A stretch of DNA of 64,000 nt, taken from assembly GCA_001570385.1 (NCBI GenBank), contig BBYL01000010.1:1-64000 (forward strand), written 5' to 3'. Source of the stretch: Microtetraspora glauca. Its GTDB lineage: Bacteria; Actinomycetota; Actinomycetes; Streptosporangiales; Streptosporangiaceae. A program made the position numbers and the translations under genes. Below are positions 7,431 to 16,879 of this stretch, piece by piece (position 1 is the first letter of the stretch; each line of letters starts with the position of its first letter). The notes beneath the pieces were generated by a model, which was given only the letters and a program-made list of their open reading frames with translations, searched no databases and had not been told where the DNA came from.

Positions 7431-8015
7431 GTGCCGGCCACCGGCCCCCGACCGCTGCGCGCCGACGCACGACGCAACCGCGACCGGCTGCTCGACTCTG
7501 CCGTACGCGCGTTCTCCCAGGAGGGGCCGGACGTGACACTCGACGCGATCGCCAAGGACGCGGGCGTCGGCATCGGCACGCTCTACCGCCACTTCCCCAC
7601 CCGCGAGGCGCTCGTCGAGGCGACGTACCGCAACGAGCTCGAACGGCTGTGCGACGCGGCCGCGGACCTGCTGGACACCCTGCCGCCGGACCGGGCGATA
7701 CGCGCCTGGATGGATCGGTTCGTCGACTACATGACGACCAAGCGCGGCATGTCCGACGCGCTGCGTGCGGTGATCTCGTCCGGTGGCAACCCGTTCGCGC
7801 ACAGCAGGGACCGGATGGTCGCCGCGGTCACGGCGCTACTCGGCGCCGGTGCCGCCGCCGGGACCGTGCGGTCGGACATCGATCCGGAGGACCTGCTCAC
7901 GATGCTGAGCGGGGTCCCGCTCACCGCCGGTGAGCCCGCTCGGCGCGACCAGGCCCGCCGCCTGCTCGACCTTTTGATGGACGGCCTGCGCTACCGGGCT
8001 GCCGGGGAGAGCTGA
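7431..8015 (+). CDS. TetR family transcriptional regulator
   Basis: One-component DNA-binding regulator of 194 residues. GTG at 7431 is chosen because AGGAGGAA lies just upstream; an in-frame GTG at 7392 has no ribosome site. The N-terminal helix-turn-helix reads VTLDAIAKDAGVGIGTLYRHFPTREALVEA, a classic TetR domain, followed by an all-helical ligand domain. Its likely targets are the palindrome at 7311-7336 and the related site at 7350-7361, controlling the divergent dehydrogenase and itself. The effector is unknown. Confidence 0.9.
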   Translation: MPATGPRPLRADARRNRDRLLDSAVRAFSQEGPDVTLDAIAKDAGVGIGTLYRHFPTREALVEATYRNELERLCDAAADLLDTLPPDRAIRAWMDRFVDYMTTKRGMSDALRAVISSGGNPFAHSRDRMVAAVTALLGAGAAAGTVRSDIDPEDLLTMLSGVPLTAGEPARRDQARRLLDLLMDGLRYRAAGES

Positions 8016-8107
8016 CGCCGCGCCTCGCGATGGACCCCACGCGAAATCCGGACTTCTGGCGAAAGAACCCGTTCCGGACCACGTTCCTGTCGAAGCGGCT
8101 GAACGAC

Positions 8108-8221
8108 CGTCTTGATCACCCGGTTGGTGCCCTCGGAGCTTGCGTTGGTGATCCCGGTGCGGATGAACGCGCAGATCTCCGGCCACCAGGTCTGCACCGT
8201 CGTGGCCGGCCGCTCCAGTTC
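8108..8221 (-). pseudogene. ISL3-family transposase fragment
   Basis: On the minus strand about 38 codons read ELERPATTVQTWWPEICAFI followed by RTGITNASSEGTNRVIKT. This is the C-terminal part of the DDE transposase of ISL3 elements, including the conserved glutamate of the EG(T)NR block. The rest of the gene and the terminal repeats are missing, and the frame breaks down on both sides. It marks an old insertion between the TetR gene and the next membrane protein gene. Confidence 0.7.
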
Positions 8222-8259
8222 GGGTCCGGCCCGAGGCGGTGTGTGCGCCCCGCCACCGC

Positions 8260-10029
8260 TCACGGCTTCAGCTTGAGCCTCTTCCTCGACGCACCCGGGA
8301 ACACGACGACCAGGTGCTGCTCCTCTCCTGCATCGTCGACCCGCACGTAGACACGGAGCCGGTAGCGGCCCTTCCCCGCGATCGCCAGGTTCGGCATCGG
8401 GGCACCCGCGCCCACGTCTCCGCCCTCGCCCATCTCCGGCACGGTGAGCTGGCCGCCGCGGCTGACGATCGACACCTCGTTGACCTGATCCCACCCGGCC
8501 GTCCGCTGTGGCGGCGGGGTGCGGAATGCCTTCACTGTGAGGCACAGATCAGCGATGTCTTCGACATGCCCGATGAGCACCGCGCCGCCGGCCACCCCGA
8601 TGAGGGTGCTGTCGTCGTAGACCTTGTCCATCGCCTGCTCCGCCGCCGCTTCGTCTTCGGGGTCGTGGACCAGATAGCCGGGATCGCCGTCGGCGAACAG
8701 GAAGTATTTGGCCGTGGCCTGGACGACACCCTTCGTCCGGGGCCACGGGTCGCGGCACTTCGCGTTCTCCTCGGCGAAGTAGGCGGCGTTCGCCGCCTCC
8801 GCCTCCGCGGTCGACCGCAGCAGCTCGGGATGGGTCGCGCCGACGATCTCCGGGCAGACGTAGACGAGGTCCCACTGGTCCGCACCCCAGGCGGGCCGCG
8901 CGCTCCCGGCCCGCGTCAGAATCGCCTCCTGCTCGTCGCGGTCCTTCGTACGGCACAGCGCCCGCCCATACGCGAGGATCTCCTGGTCCGACAGGTTGTC
9001 CGGGAACATGGGCGGAACTCCGCCCTCTGTGCTCCGCGCCCGGCACAGGAACGCGGCGTCGCGTTCCGCGGGTTTCAGGTCGCCGAAGCTGGGCCGGTCA
9101 TAGCAGTCCATCGACCCGCTGGTGTAGGTGAGGTGCGGGGTCCACTCCGGGTGGATCAGTGCGATGATCGGCAGTACGGCCACGGCCGCCACCGCGACGC
9201 GGATCACGCGCCGCCGCTCGGGCGGAAGGTCCGCCGGGCCGCCCTCAGCGGGCAGTTCACGGGCGGTCGCCGCGATCCACACGATGCCGACGAGCCCCAC
9301 CGCGTCCAACGCGACCAGCATCGCCAGATTGCCGCTGAAGATCCTTCCGAAGAGAACGTTGAGCGGAATCACCAGCGCGTAGACGCCCACCCACAACCAC
9401 CCGGCGGCCTGCGTGCCGCGGCTCCACCGGCCGTCGCGCCGCTGCCCGACGACCGTGACGATGGTCGCCGCCACTCCGCCCAGCATCAAGCCCAGTTCGA
9501 CGATGTCGCCCGATCCAAGCTCTGGGAGGTCGAGCTCGTCGAGCAGTTCGTCGGCCATCCCGACCAGCTCGACCGCGAACATCGCTCCGGCCACCGCGCG
9601 CAGCATGCGGGACCGCCAGCGGATAACGAGCAGGTAGAGGACGTCGATCGCGGTCCACAGCGCGAGCTGGGATGCCGCGTCGACCGCGTCGGGGAGCAGC
9701 GCGATCGGGTACCACAGCACGAGGGTGTACGCCACCGCCAGATACAGCAGCCGGCGCAGCGCCTTCGCCCGGCGGTCCAACGGTCCCGGCGCGGGGGTAC
9801 GCAGGATCAGCCACAGGAGCGCGGCCTTCACCAGAGCGGCCACGAGCAGCGCCACAACCGTCGGGGTGTCAAACCCGCCGCGCGCGTAGAACCCCGCATA
9901 GGCCGGCGGCGACCATTCGACGGCAGCCCAGAGCCAGGTGTCGCCGAGCACCAGGCCCGCGACTGCCGCCGCAAGAACCAGACCTACTAATCCAATCCTG
10001 ATAATCCGCCAGAAACTATCCGAAGGCAC
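8260..10029 (-). CDS. Multipass membrane protein with large C-terminal domain, function unknown
   Basis: A 589-residue protein that I do not recognise. The first roughly 300 residues contain about eight hydrophobic segments (for example IGLVGLVLAAAVAGLVLG and TPTVVALLVAALVKAALLWL), and WTPHLTYTSGSMDCYDRP follows the last one. The remaining 270 residues are soluble and probably extracytoplasmic, with several Cys (MDCYD, FLCRAR, ALCRTK, YVCPE, AKCRD) that could form disulfides. It ends RKRLKLKP. Start ATG at 10029. It stands alone between the transposase relic and a repeat region, with no operon partner. Roles as a sensor or transporter accessory are guesses. Confidence 0.75.
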   Translation of the reverse strand: MPSDSFWRIIRIGLVGLVLAAAVAGLVLGDTWLWAAVEWSPPAYAGFYARGGFDTPTVVALLVAALVKAALLWLILRTPAPGPLDRRAKALRRLLYLAVAYTLVLWYPIALLPDAVDAASQLALWTAIDVLYLLVIRWRSRMLRAVAGAMFAVELVGMADELLDELDLPELGSGDIVELGLMLGGVAATIVTVVGQRRDGRWSRGTQAAGWLWVGVYALVIPLNVLFGRIFSGNLAMLVALDAVGLVGIVWIAATARELPAEGGPADLPPERRRVIRVAVAAVAVLPIIALIHPEWTPHLTYTSGSMDCYDRPSFGDLKPAERDAAFLCRARSTEGGVPPMFPDNLSDQEILAYGRALCRTKDRDEQEAILTRAGSARPAWGADQWDLVYVCPEIVGATHPELLRSTAEAEAANAAYFAEENAKCRDPWPRTKGVVQATAKYFLFADGDPGYLVHDPEDEAAAEQAMDKVYDDSTLIGVAGGAVLIGHVEDIADLCLTVKAFRTPPPQRTAGWDQVNEVSIVSRGGQLTVPEMGEGGDVGAGAPMPNLAIAGKGRYRLRVYVRVDDAGEEQHLVVVFPGASRKRLKLKP

Positions 10030-10090
10030 GGGACGCGATCTTAGTGCGGCACCGCCGTACAGGCGGGCACAGCGGAACGAGCGGTCTCGC

Positions 10091-10165
10091 CCCGCCGATC
10101 AGACTCCCTGATCTCCCCGCCGATCAGACTCCCTGATCTCCCCGCCGATCAGACTCCATGATCTG
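10091..10165. repeat. Three tandem 25-bp units, each with a small inverted repeat
   Basis: Units at 10091-10115 and 10116-10140 are identical; 10141-10165 has a C-to-A change in the spacer and a different last base. Each contains GATCAG-ACTCC-CTGATC, a 6-bp inverted repeat around a 5-base spacer. The array lies 61 bases upstream of the minus-strand gene at 8260-10029 and downstream of the gene at 10304-11128, so it could be a multi-site operator or a set of terminator hairpins. Confidence 0.9.
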
Positions 10166-10303
10166 GATGCTCGGCACCCCGCCGGACGGCCCTGCGGCCT
10201 GGGCGTACGGCCCGCGCGTCGACGGCCGCGGGCACGTCGAGATCACCGACCGGCGGCGCCGTCGCCCGATCCTCACCCACGGCGTGAGCCGGGCACGATC
10301 GAG

Positions 10304-11128
10304 CTACCGGGAGCCGCCTGAGCGGGGGACCTCGCAGCGGAAGCCGGTCTCGGTGCGCTGGCACAGCTGTGACAGCTGCCCGCGCAGGTCGTCCATGCTC
10401 CGTTCCTGGCCGGACGACCGGTCCCACAGCCCGCGACCGTCCCGATAGTCCTGCTCCAGGGTCGCGCCGTAGAGGTGCCCGCGGCTCCAGAGCGCGGTAC
10501 CCGCGGCGACGGCGCCGCCTCCGACGATCGCGCCGATCAGACCGGCGACGATCAGCTGCCCACCCCGTCCGCGCGCGAACGCGCCGAACCGGTCGGCACG
10601 CGACGGCCGCGGGGTCCCCGGGCCCGGGACACCCGCGCCGGGCGCGGTCCCCCAGCCCGGGGCGGCCCAGCCGGGACCGCCGGAACCGTAGGCGTAAGCG
10701 CCGGAAGCCGACGCGGCCCCGGAAACGGTCAGTACGGGCCCGAAGGCGGACGATGCGCCTCCGGAAGCGAATGGTGCGCCCCTGAAATGGGACGCCGGGG
10801 GGCCGAAGACGGGTCGCGCGGCGGGGCCGTAGCCCCCTGGGCGCGGGCCGGGCGCTCCGGCAGGCGACGCGAACGGCCTCGTCGGGGGCGCGGCCGAGGG
10901 CCCGAACATCGGGTTGACCATCGTCGGCGGCTGCCGACCCTCGTCGGCTCCACCCGCGACGGGCGTGCCGGCCCCCGCCTCCCCATTGACGGACTCTGCC
11001 TTGACCGACTCTGCCTCGGCGGACTCGGCCTTGACCGGCTCGGGTTCCTGACGCCCTTCGGGTGCCGTGTCCTCTGGGCCGCGCGGCTCGTCCTCTGCGC
11101 CGCGCGACCCGGCGTCGCGATCCGCCAT
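10304..11128 (-). CDS. Low-complexity single-pass membrane protein, function unknown
   Basis: About 274 residues. The first 180 are disordered: acidic repeats (PVKAESAEAESVKAESVNGE), then Gly/Pro/Ala-rich sequence. One hydrophobic helix follows (LIVAGLIGAIVGGGAVAAGT), then a short extracytoplasmic tail with two Cys (LCQRTETGFRCEVP) that may form a disulfide. ATG 11128 is chosen; a GTG at 11131 directly before it is also possible, and AGGGAG serves either. Proteins with a proline-rich cytoplasmic arm and a small external domain are common in actinobacteria and often unassigned. It is divergent from the histidine kinase gene. Confidence 0.7.
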   Translation of the reverse strand: MADRDAGSRGAEDEPRGPEDTAPEGRQEPEPVKAESAEAESVKAESVNGEAGAGTPVAGGADEGRQPPTMVNPMFGPSAAPPTRPFASPAGAPGPRPGGYGPAARPVFGPPASHFRGAPFASGGASSAFGPVLTVSGAASASGAYAYGSGGPGWAAPGWGTAPGAGVPGPGTPRPSRADRFGAFARGRGGQLIVAGLIGAIVGGGAVAAGTALWSRGHLYGATLEQDYRDGRGLWDRSSGQERSMDDLRGQLSQLCQRTETGFRCEVPRSGGSR

Positions 11129-11289
11129 CACACAGATCTCCCTTTACTCGCCCCCCAAAGGGCTCCGAAGAAAAGGATGCCCGACTCTCCGTAAGAGTGG
11201 TGTAAATGGGGGCGAACCCCTATGCGACCACGGTCGTAGACAGGAATCCACCGAAGGGGGGAACCCCGCCTACCTGGGCATTACTTATC

Positions 11290-12474
11290 GTGGATGTCGT
11301 GTTCGGCAGACTGCGCGCCTGGAAGCGACGCCACTCCCTCCTCGTTGACACGCTCGCTCTCACGCCGCTGATGCTGCTCGGCCTGGTTTCCACCCTTGCC
11401 GCCTCCTCCTACCGGTCCGGAAGCTGGCCGGGCGGGTTCGGCGCCGGCATGGCGCTCCTGATCTCCGCCATGCTCGTGGTGCCGCTGGTCTGGCGGCGCA
11501 GATATCCCCTCGCGACGTTCGCGATCGTGGCGCTGGTGAGCTTCGCCCAGTGGGTGGTGAGGATCGACACGCTGCCCGTCAACATCGCGGTCCTCGTCGC
11601 GATGTACGGCGTGGCCGCGCGGCGACCCCTGAAGTGGGCGATAGCGGCGGCCGCGGTCAGCGAGTTCGGCATGTTCCTCTCTCTGGTCCGAGACGACACC
11701 ATCGCGGCCCTGCCGGCGTCGACCGTCTTCATCATCGCGATCTGGGTCACCGGCATCTACGTCAACATGCGGCAGAGGTACGTCGAGAGCCTCCTGGAGC
11801 GGGCGGAGCGCGCCGAACACGAGAGGGACCAGCAGGCCCGCATCGCGGCCGCCGCCGAGCGCACCCGCATCGCCCGCGAACTGCACGACGTGGTCGCGCA
11901 CAACGTCAGCGTGATGGTGGTCCAGGCGGACGGCGCCGGGTACGCCATCGACACCGATCCCGAGCAGGCGCGCCGTGCCGTACAGGCGGTGTCGTCGACC
12001 GGGCGGCAGGCGCTGGCCGAGATGCGGCGGCTGGTCGGGGTGCTGCGTGACGACCAGGCGTCGGCCGGGGAGTACGCTCCCCAGCCGGGCCTGCGACAGC
12101 TCACCGATCTCGTCGAGCAGGTCCGCGCGTCCGGGCTTCCCGTGGAGTTCACCGTGTCGGGGAGCCCGCAGGCCGTTCCCGAGGGGGAACAGCTGGTGAT
12201 CTACCGGATCATCCAGGAGGCGCTGACGAACACGCTCAAGCACGGCGGGCCCGGTGTCCGCGCCCGCGTCCTGATGGAGTACGGCTCCAGCGACGTGACG
12301 CTCACCGTGACCGACGACGGCCGGGGCGCCGCCGCGGTGCGGGCCGAGGACGGCCACGGCCTGATCGGCATGCGGGAGCGGGTCTCGATGTACGGCGGCA
12401 CGGTCCGGGCCACGCCGCATCTCGGAGGGGGCTTCCAGGTGACCGCCCGGCTTCCTGTCGGCCAGACGGCATGA
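11290..12474 (+). CDS. Sensor histidine kinase, NarL/DesK type
   Basis: Membrane sensor kinase of about 394 residues. Four to five N-terminal helices with little external sequence suggest it senses membrane or intramembrane signals. The dimerisation/phosphoacceptor block is IARELHDVVAHNVSVMVVQ, with the histidine near residue 199. The ATPase domain has YRIIQEALTNTLKH and GHGLIGMRERV. The start is uncertain: GTG 11290 fits the domain but no Shine-Dalgarno is obvious, and ATG 11206 is an in-frame alternative. Its partner is the response regulator at 12595. Short ATG-containing repeats begin at its stop codon. Confidence 0.85.
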   Translation: MDVVFGRLRAWKRRHSLLVDTLALTPLMLLGLVSTLAASSYRSGSWPGGFGAGMALLISAMLVVPLVWRRRYPLATFAIVALVSFAQWVVRIDTLPVNIAVLVAMYGVAARRPLKWAIAAAAVSEFGMFLSLVRDDTIAALPASTVFIIAIWVTGIYVNMRQRYVESLLERAERAEHERDQQARIAAAAERTRIARELHDVVAHNVSVMVVQADGAGYAIDTDPEQARRAVQAVSSTGRQALAEMRRLVGVLRDDQASAGEYAPQPGLRQLTDLVEQVRASGLPVEFTVSGSPQAVPEGEQLVIYRIIQEALTNTLKHGGPGVRARVLMEYGSSDVTLTVTDDGRGAAAVRAEDGHGLIGMRERVSMYGGTVRATPHLGGGFQVTARLPVGQTA

Positions 12475-12520
12475 ACCCGTATGCCCGTATGCCCGCATGA
12501 GCCGCATGGCCTACATGTAT
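12470..12520. repeat. 8-10-bp degenerate tandem repeat at the kinase stop codon
   Basis: ATG recurs at 12471, 12481, 12489, 12497, 12506 and 12515, each preceded by a similar pyrimidine-rich hexamer (CCCGTATG, CCCGCATG). The array starts on the last codons of the kinase and covers its stop. Confidence 0.7.
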
Positions 12521-12594
12521 GACGGACCTGTGACCACCACCCCGGCCGGACGCACCAACCACGAGCCGGCCGTCGCCGAACGAAACGAGGCACT

Positions 12595-13260
12595 GTGATA
12601 CGCGTGATGCTGGTCGACGACCAGGAGCTGGTGCGGACAGGCTTCCGTATGGTGCTCGGCGCCCAGCCGGACATCGAGGTCGTCGGCGAGGCGGCGGACG
12701 GCGTGGCGGCGCTGGAGGCGCTGCGCACGGTCGAGGCCGACGTGGTCCTGATGGACGTGCGCATGCCGCGCATGGACGGCGTGGAGGCCACCCGCCAGAT
12801 CTGCGCGGCGTCGCCGGAGGCACGGGTCCTCATCCTCACGACGTTCGACCTGGACGAGTACGCCTTCGCCGCGATCAAGGCAGGGGCCTCCGGCTTCATG
12901 CTGAAGGACGTCCTTCCCACCGACCTGCTGAGCGCAATCCGTTCCGTCTACGCGGGAGACGCGGTGGTGGCGCCGAGCACGACCCGCCGGCTGCTCGAAC
13001 GCTTCGCCGTACACCTTCCGGAGGAGGACCGCGCGCCGCAGGACCTGGACGGGCTGACCGCCCGGGAGCGCGAGGTCCTCTTCCACGTGGCGCAGGGCCT
13101 GTCGAACACGGAGATCGCCGCGCGGCTGCATCTCGCCGAGGCGACGGTGAAGACCCATCTCGGCCGGGTGCTCGCCAAGCTGCGGCTCCGCGACCGGGCC
13201 CAGGCCGTCGTCTACGCGTACGAGACCGGGCTGGTCATACCCCATGGTGGACCCAGGTAG
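12595..13260 (+). CDS. NarL/FixJ family response regulator
   Basis: 221-residue DNA-binding response regulator, cognate to the kinase 120 bases upstream. The receiver domain has acidic D8/D9, phosphoacceptor D54 (VVLMDVRMPR) and the conserved Lys in FMLKDVLP. The C-terminal LuxR helix-turn-helix reads LTAREREVLFHVAQGLSNTE and ATVKTHLGRVLAKL. GTG 12595 follows CGAGG. Because an ABC exporter gene pair starts about 115 bases downstream, that exporter is the most likely regulated target. This arrangement is common for antibiotic or cell-envelope stress exporters. Confidence 0.9.
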   Translation: MIRVMLVDDQELVRTGFRMVLGAQPDIEVVGEAADGVAALEALRTVEADVVLMDVRMPRMDGVEATRQICAASPEARVLILTTFDLDEYAFAAIKAGASGFMLKDVLPTDLLSAIRSVYAGDAVVAPSTTRRLLERFAVHLPEEDRAPQDLDGLTAREREVLFHVAQGLSNTEIAARLHLAEATVKTHLGRVLAKLRLRDRAQAVVYAYETGLVIPHGGPR

Positions 13261-13362
13261 GAGCGAAACTACGCCAGAAGTCGCACACCGGCCGGTCGGA
13301 GTGGCCGAAGAGCGCAGATCAGGTCCCTTCCGCAAGCCGAGAGAACCGCAAGATCACGCCCA

Positions 13363-13368
13363 TAGCGT
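13363..13368 (+). promoter_or_regulatory. Leaderless-type -10 element for the exporter genes
   Basis: TAGCGT matches TANNNT and is followed by exactly seven bases and then ATG 13376, the spacing expected when transcription begins at the start codon. No Shine-Dalgarno precedes that ATG. Confidence 0.55.
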
Positions 13369-13375
13369 TGGTCTC

Positions 13376-14119
13376 ATGACGATGACTACGGACGTCCGGC
13401 AGGCCGTGACGGCACGGGGACTCACGAAGGTGTACGGCCAGGGCGACGCCGCGGTGCACGCTCTGCGCGGGATCGAGGTCGGGTTCGCCACGGGGGCGTT
13501 CACCGCGATCATGGGGCCGTCGGGCTCCGGCAAGTCGACGTTGATGCACTGCCTGGCCGGGCTGGACACGGTCTCCGGCGGCGAGATCCACATCGGCGAC
13601 GTCGAGATCACGAAGTTGACCGACAAGCAGCTGACGCTGCTGCGCCGCGAGCGCATCGGGTTCGTGTTCCAGGCGTTCAACCTGCTGCCGACGCTCACGG
13701 CGGAGCAGAACATCAGGCTTCCCCTGGAGATCGCCGGACGGCAGGCGGACCAGGTCCTCTTCGACCGCGTGATCGACACGGTCGGGCTCGGCGACCGGCT
13801 GGGACATCGGCCGACCCAGCTTTCCGGCGGCCAGCAGCAGCGGGTCGCGGTCGCGCGGGCGCTGATCAGCAAGCCGCAGGTGATCTTCGCGGACGAGCCG
13901 ACGGGCAACCTCGACTCGCGCAGCGGCGCGGAGGTGCTGTCCTTCCTGCGCCGGTCGGTGCGGGAGCTCGGTCAGACGATCGTGATGGTGACCCACGACC
14001 CGGTCGCCGCGTCCTACGCCGACCGGGTCATCTTCCTGCGCGACGGGCTGCTGGTGAACGAGCTGCACCAGCCGACCGCGCAGACCGTACTCGACACGCT
14101 GCTGAAGCTGGAGGCCTGA
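13376..14119 (+). CDS. ABC transporter ATP-binding protein, MacB/LolD type
   Basis: ATPase of a MacB/FtsX-type exporter, 247 residues. Walker A is GPSGSGKST, the Q-loop is [14 protein letters not shown], the signature is [15 protein letters not shown] and Walker B is [12 protein letters not shown], the usual sequence of the lipoprotein/MacB branch. ATG 13376 (MTMTTDVRQ) is chosen because the preceding frame has no family homology and a leaderless -10 lies just upstream. The permease gene follows after three bases, so the two form one exporter. Substrates of relatives include antimicrobial peptides, lipids and macrolides; none can be assigned here. Confidence 0.92.
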   Translation: MTMTTDVRQAVTARGLTKVYGQGDAAVHALRGIEVGFATGAFTAIMGPSGSGKSTLMHCLAGLDTVSGGEIHIGDVEITKLTDKQLTLLRRERIGFVFQAFNLLPTLTAEQNIRLPLEIAGRQADQVLFDRVIDTVGLGDRLGHRPTQLSGGQQQRVAVARALISKPQVIFADEPTGNLDSRSGAEVLSFLRRSVRELGQTIVMVTHDPVAASYADRVIFLRDGLLVNELHQPTAQTVLDTLLKLEA

Positions 14120-14122
14120 GCC

Positions 14123-16606
14123 GTGTTCAAGACGACTCTGGCCGGGCTGCTGGCGCACAAGCTGCGCCTGCTGCTCACCTCGCTCGCGATCACGCTGGGT
14201 GTGGGATTCATCGCGGGCACCTTCGTACTGACGGACACCATCAACGCCGGCTTCGCGCAGAAGTTCACCGCGGACGCGGCCAAGATCTCCGTAGCCGTGC
14301 TGTCCAAGGGCGAGGACCACAAGGTCGCCGCCGCCGAGCTCGAGAAGGTACGCGCGGTGAAGGGCGTGGCCGAGGCCCAGGGCATCGTGTCCGGCACCGC
14401 CGCCCTCATCGGGAAGAACGGCAAGGTGGCCGGCGACTTCCCGACCGCCGGGATCTCCATCCCCGAGGGCGCGCTCAACCGGACGCTGATCACCAAGGGC
14501 GCCGCGCCGAAGAGCGCCGCGGAGGCCGTACTCGACGAGAACACGGCGAAGACCCGCGGCTTCACGGTCGGCGACACCATCACGGTGCTCGATTCCGCGA
14601 GCGCCAAGCAGCGGTTCACCCTCGTCGGGTTGTTCGACGTCGGCGTGAACCAGGAGCTGGCCTACACGGGGGCGGTCGGCTTCACGACGGACACCGCACG
14701 GCGGATGACCGGGGAGAAGTCCTTCAAGGAGATCGACGTTCTCGCGGCGGACGGCGTCTCCCCCACGGACCTGCGCGCCTCGGTCGCCGCGGCGCTCGGT
14801 TCCGCGTACGAGGTCAAGACGGGCGAGAAGCTCGCGCACGACCTGGCCGCGGCCAACAACATGGACACCCAGTTCCTGACCATGGGCCTGCTCATGTTCG
14901 GCATGATCGCGATGTTCGTGGCGGCGCTCGTCATCTACAACACGTTCAACATCCTGGTGGCGCAGCGCGCCCGGGAGATGGCGCTGCTGCGCTGCATCGG
15001 CGCGACGAAGAAGCAGATCTTCGGGTCGATCGTGCTGGAGTCCGGCGTGGTCGGCGTGATCTCCTCTGTGCTCGGGCTGCTCATCGGGCTCGGGCTGGGC
15101 GCGGGGGCCATGGCCGTCCTGGGCGCGCTGGACGCTCCCGTTCCCGTCGGGGTCGGCGTGTCCCTCACGACCCGCACGATCCTCGTGGGCCTGGTCACCG
15201 GCATCGTCGTGACGGTCGCGGCGGCCCTGCTGCCCGCCCGTGCGGCGACCAGGGTGGCGCCGATCGCCGCGCTGCGTTCGCAGGTGGAGGAGTCCACCGT
15301 ACGCACCGGCGTGGTCCGCGCGGTCTTCGGCGCGCTCTTCCTGCTCGCCGGTACGGGCGCCACGGTGGCCGGAGTCTCCATGGAGCCCGGCCAGAGCGCC
15401 CTGGTGGTGGTCATGGCGAGCGGAGCGATCTTCTTCCTCGGCGTGCTGGTCCTCGGCCCGCTGATCATCAGGCCGCTCGGCGCGTTCGTCGGCTGGGTGC
15501 CGGCCAAGATCTTCGGGGTGCCGGGCAGGCTGGCCGTGACCAACTCGCGGCGCAATCCGAAGCGCGCGGCGACGACCACGGTCGCGCTGACCATCGGTGT
15601 GACGTTGATGACGCTGATCTCCGTGATCACCGCGACGACGCGCGAGACCGCCGGGGAGCGGCTCGACAAGCAGTTCCCCGTGGACTACATGATCGCGACA
15701 CAGCAGCGGGACTCGACGATTCCGCGCACGCTGGCGAGCGACCTGCGGGCCAGGCCCGAGCTGGCGTCCGTGGTCGCGATCCGGGAGGCCGAGGCCAAGG
15801 TCAACGGCAGGCGGGCCGAGGTCGGCACGTTCACCGCCGATCCCGCCTTCACACTCACCGCGACCAAGGGATCCGTGAAGGACCTCGGGCCGGGCACCGC
15901 CGGAGTCTCGGACGGGTTCGCCAAGAACGAGAACGTCAAGGTCGGCGACACCGTGAAGGTGGCCGGCCGGGACTTCCGGGTCGTCGCGCTGCTCTCCGAC
16001 GACACCGCCCCGGTGTACGGGGTGACCATCCCGGAGCGGGACTTCGACAGCGCCTTCCCGAAGGTCGCGGACAAGCAGCTTCTCGTCAACGCCAAGGACG
16101 GCGTGACCGCGGACCGGTCGCGCCAGATCGTGGAGGCGGCGGCGCAGCCGTACCCGACCGTGCTGGTGGCGAGCTCACGAGAGGTGCGCGGCGCGTTCGA
16201 CGACGCGCTGGACCAGATCCTGATGATCATCACCGGCCTGCTCGGGCTGGCGATCCTCATCTCCCTGCTGGGCATCGCCAACACGCTGTCGCTCTCGGTC
16301 CACGAGCGGACCCGCGAGTCGGCGCTGCTGCGTGCCCTCGGCCTCACCCGGCCGCAGCTCCGCCGGATGCTCTCGATCGAGGCGTTGGTGCTCGGTCTGA
16401 TCGGCGCGCTGGTCGGAGTGGCGCTCGGCGTCTCGTTCGGCTGGGCGGCGACGCAGACCATGATGGACGACATCACCTTCCGGGCGCCGGTCGGTCAGAT
16501 CCTCAGCTTCGTCGCCCTCTCCGGGCTGGCGGGCGTGGTCGCGGCCGTCCTCCCGGCACGGCGCGCGGCGAGGGCGTCGATCGTCGGCTCGCTGGCGAGC
16601 AGCTGA
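14123..16606 (+). CDS. ABC transporter permease, FtsX/MacB family
   Basis: Large permease of 827 residues, with two FtsX-type modules. The N-terminal helix ([19 protein letters not shown]) is followed by an external domain to about residue 245, a first FtsX membrane cluster ([38 protein letters not shown]), a central membrane pair, a second external domain, and a last FtsX cluster ([38 protein letters not shown]). The RxxEMALLRxxGxT element occurs twice, as expected for the duplicated form common in actinobacteria. It starts three bases after the ATPase gene. Direction of transport is outward or a mechanochemical role, inferred from family. Confidence 0.92.
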   Translation: MFKTTLAGLLAHKLRLLLTSLAITLGVGFIAGTFVLTDTINAGFAQKFTADAAKISVAVLSKGEDHKVAAAELEKVRAVKGVAEAQGIVSGTAALIGKNGKVAGDFPTAGISIPEGALNRTLITKGAAPKSAAEAVLDENTAKTRGFTVGDTITVLDSASAKQRFTLVGLFDVGVNQELAYTGAVGFTTDTARRMTGEKSFKEIDVLAADGVSPTDLRASVAAALGSAYEVKTGEKLAHDLAAANNMDTQFLTMGLLMFGMIAMFVAALVIYNTFNILVAQRAREMALLRCIGATKKQIFGSIVLESGVVGVISSVLGLLIGLGLGAGAMAVLGALDAPVPVGVGVSLTTRTILVGLVTGIVVTVAAALLPARAATRVAPIAALRSQVEESTVRTGVVRAVFGALFLLAGTGATVAGVSMEPGQSALVVVMASGAIFFLGVLVLGPLIIRPLGAFVGWVPAKIFGVPGRLAVTNSRRNPKRAATTTVALTIGVTLMTLISVITATTRETAGERLDKQFPVDYMIATQQRDSTIPRTLASDLRARPELASVVAIREAEAKVNGRRAEVGTFTADPAFTLTATKGSVKDLGPGTAGVSDGFAKNENVKVGDTVKVAGRDFRVVALLSDDTAPVYGVTIPERDFDSAFPKVADKQLLVNAKDGVTADRSRQIVEAAAQPYPTVLVASSREVRGAFDDALDQILMIITGLLGLAILISLLGIANTLSLSVHERTRESALLRALGLTRPQLRRMLSIEALVLGLIGALVGVALGVSFGWAATQTMMDDITFRAPVGQILSFVALSGLAGVVAAVLPARRAARASIVGSLASS

Positions 16607-16630
16607 CGGCGGGCCGGAGCCGTCGCACGA

Positions 16631-16879
16631 TCAGCGGGGGAACTGGTCGGCGACGGCCTGCGGGGCGAGCAGGGGGCGGACGGCGATCTCGCCGGTGTCC
16701 TTGTCGATGACGAGGCAACCGCCCCCGACCGTCTCCGGCAGCGCCCTGGGGTCGTCCGGCTCACCGCCCCGCACCCAGGCCACGTAGATGCGACCGAACG
16801 TGAAGATCTCCACTTTGGCGGACCGGCCGGCGAAGTATCCCTCCGCCAGCTCACGCGCCCTCTGGGGCGAGACCTTCAA
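16631..16879 (-). CDS. YrhB/Imm35-type immunity protein
   Basis: An 82-residue protein with ARELAEGYFAGRS at the N-terminus and LPETVGGGCLVIDKDTGEIA near the C-terminus, the pattern of small YrhB/Imm35-type proteins found beside papain-like toxins. It probably binds and blocks the toxin encoded immediately upstream. The TTG start overlaps the toxin stop (TTGA), so production should be coupled: no toxin without immunity. The domain call is by recognition only, and no structure-based residues are known to me. Confidence 0.65.
   Translation of the reverse strand: MKVSPQRARELAEGYFAGRSAKVEIFTFGRIYVAWVRGGEPDDPRALPETVGGGCLVIDKDTGEIAVRPLLAPQAVADQFPR

Noticed and set aside
8016..8259. Complete insertion sequence
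   Set aside because: Only about 38 codons of an ISL3 transposase remain and no terminal inverted repeats or target duplication could be found.
10091..10165. CRISPR-like array
   Set aside because: Three contiguous units with no spacers and no cas genes; tandem repeat instead.
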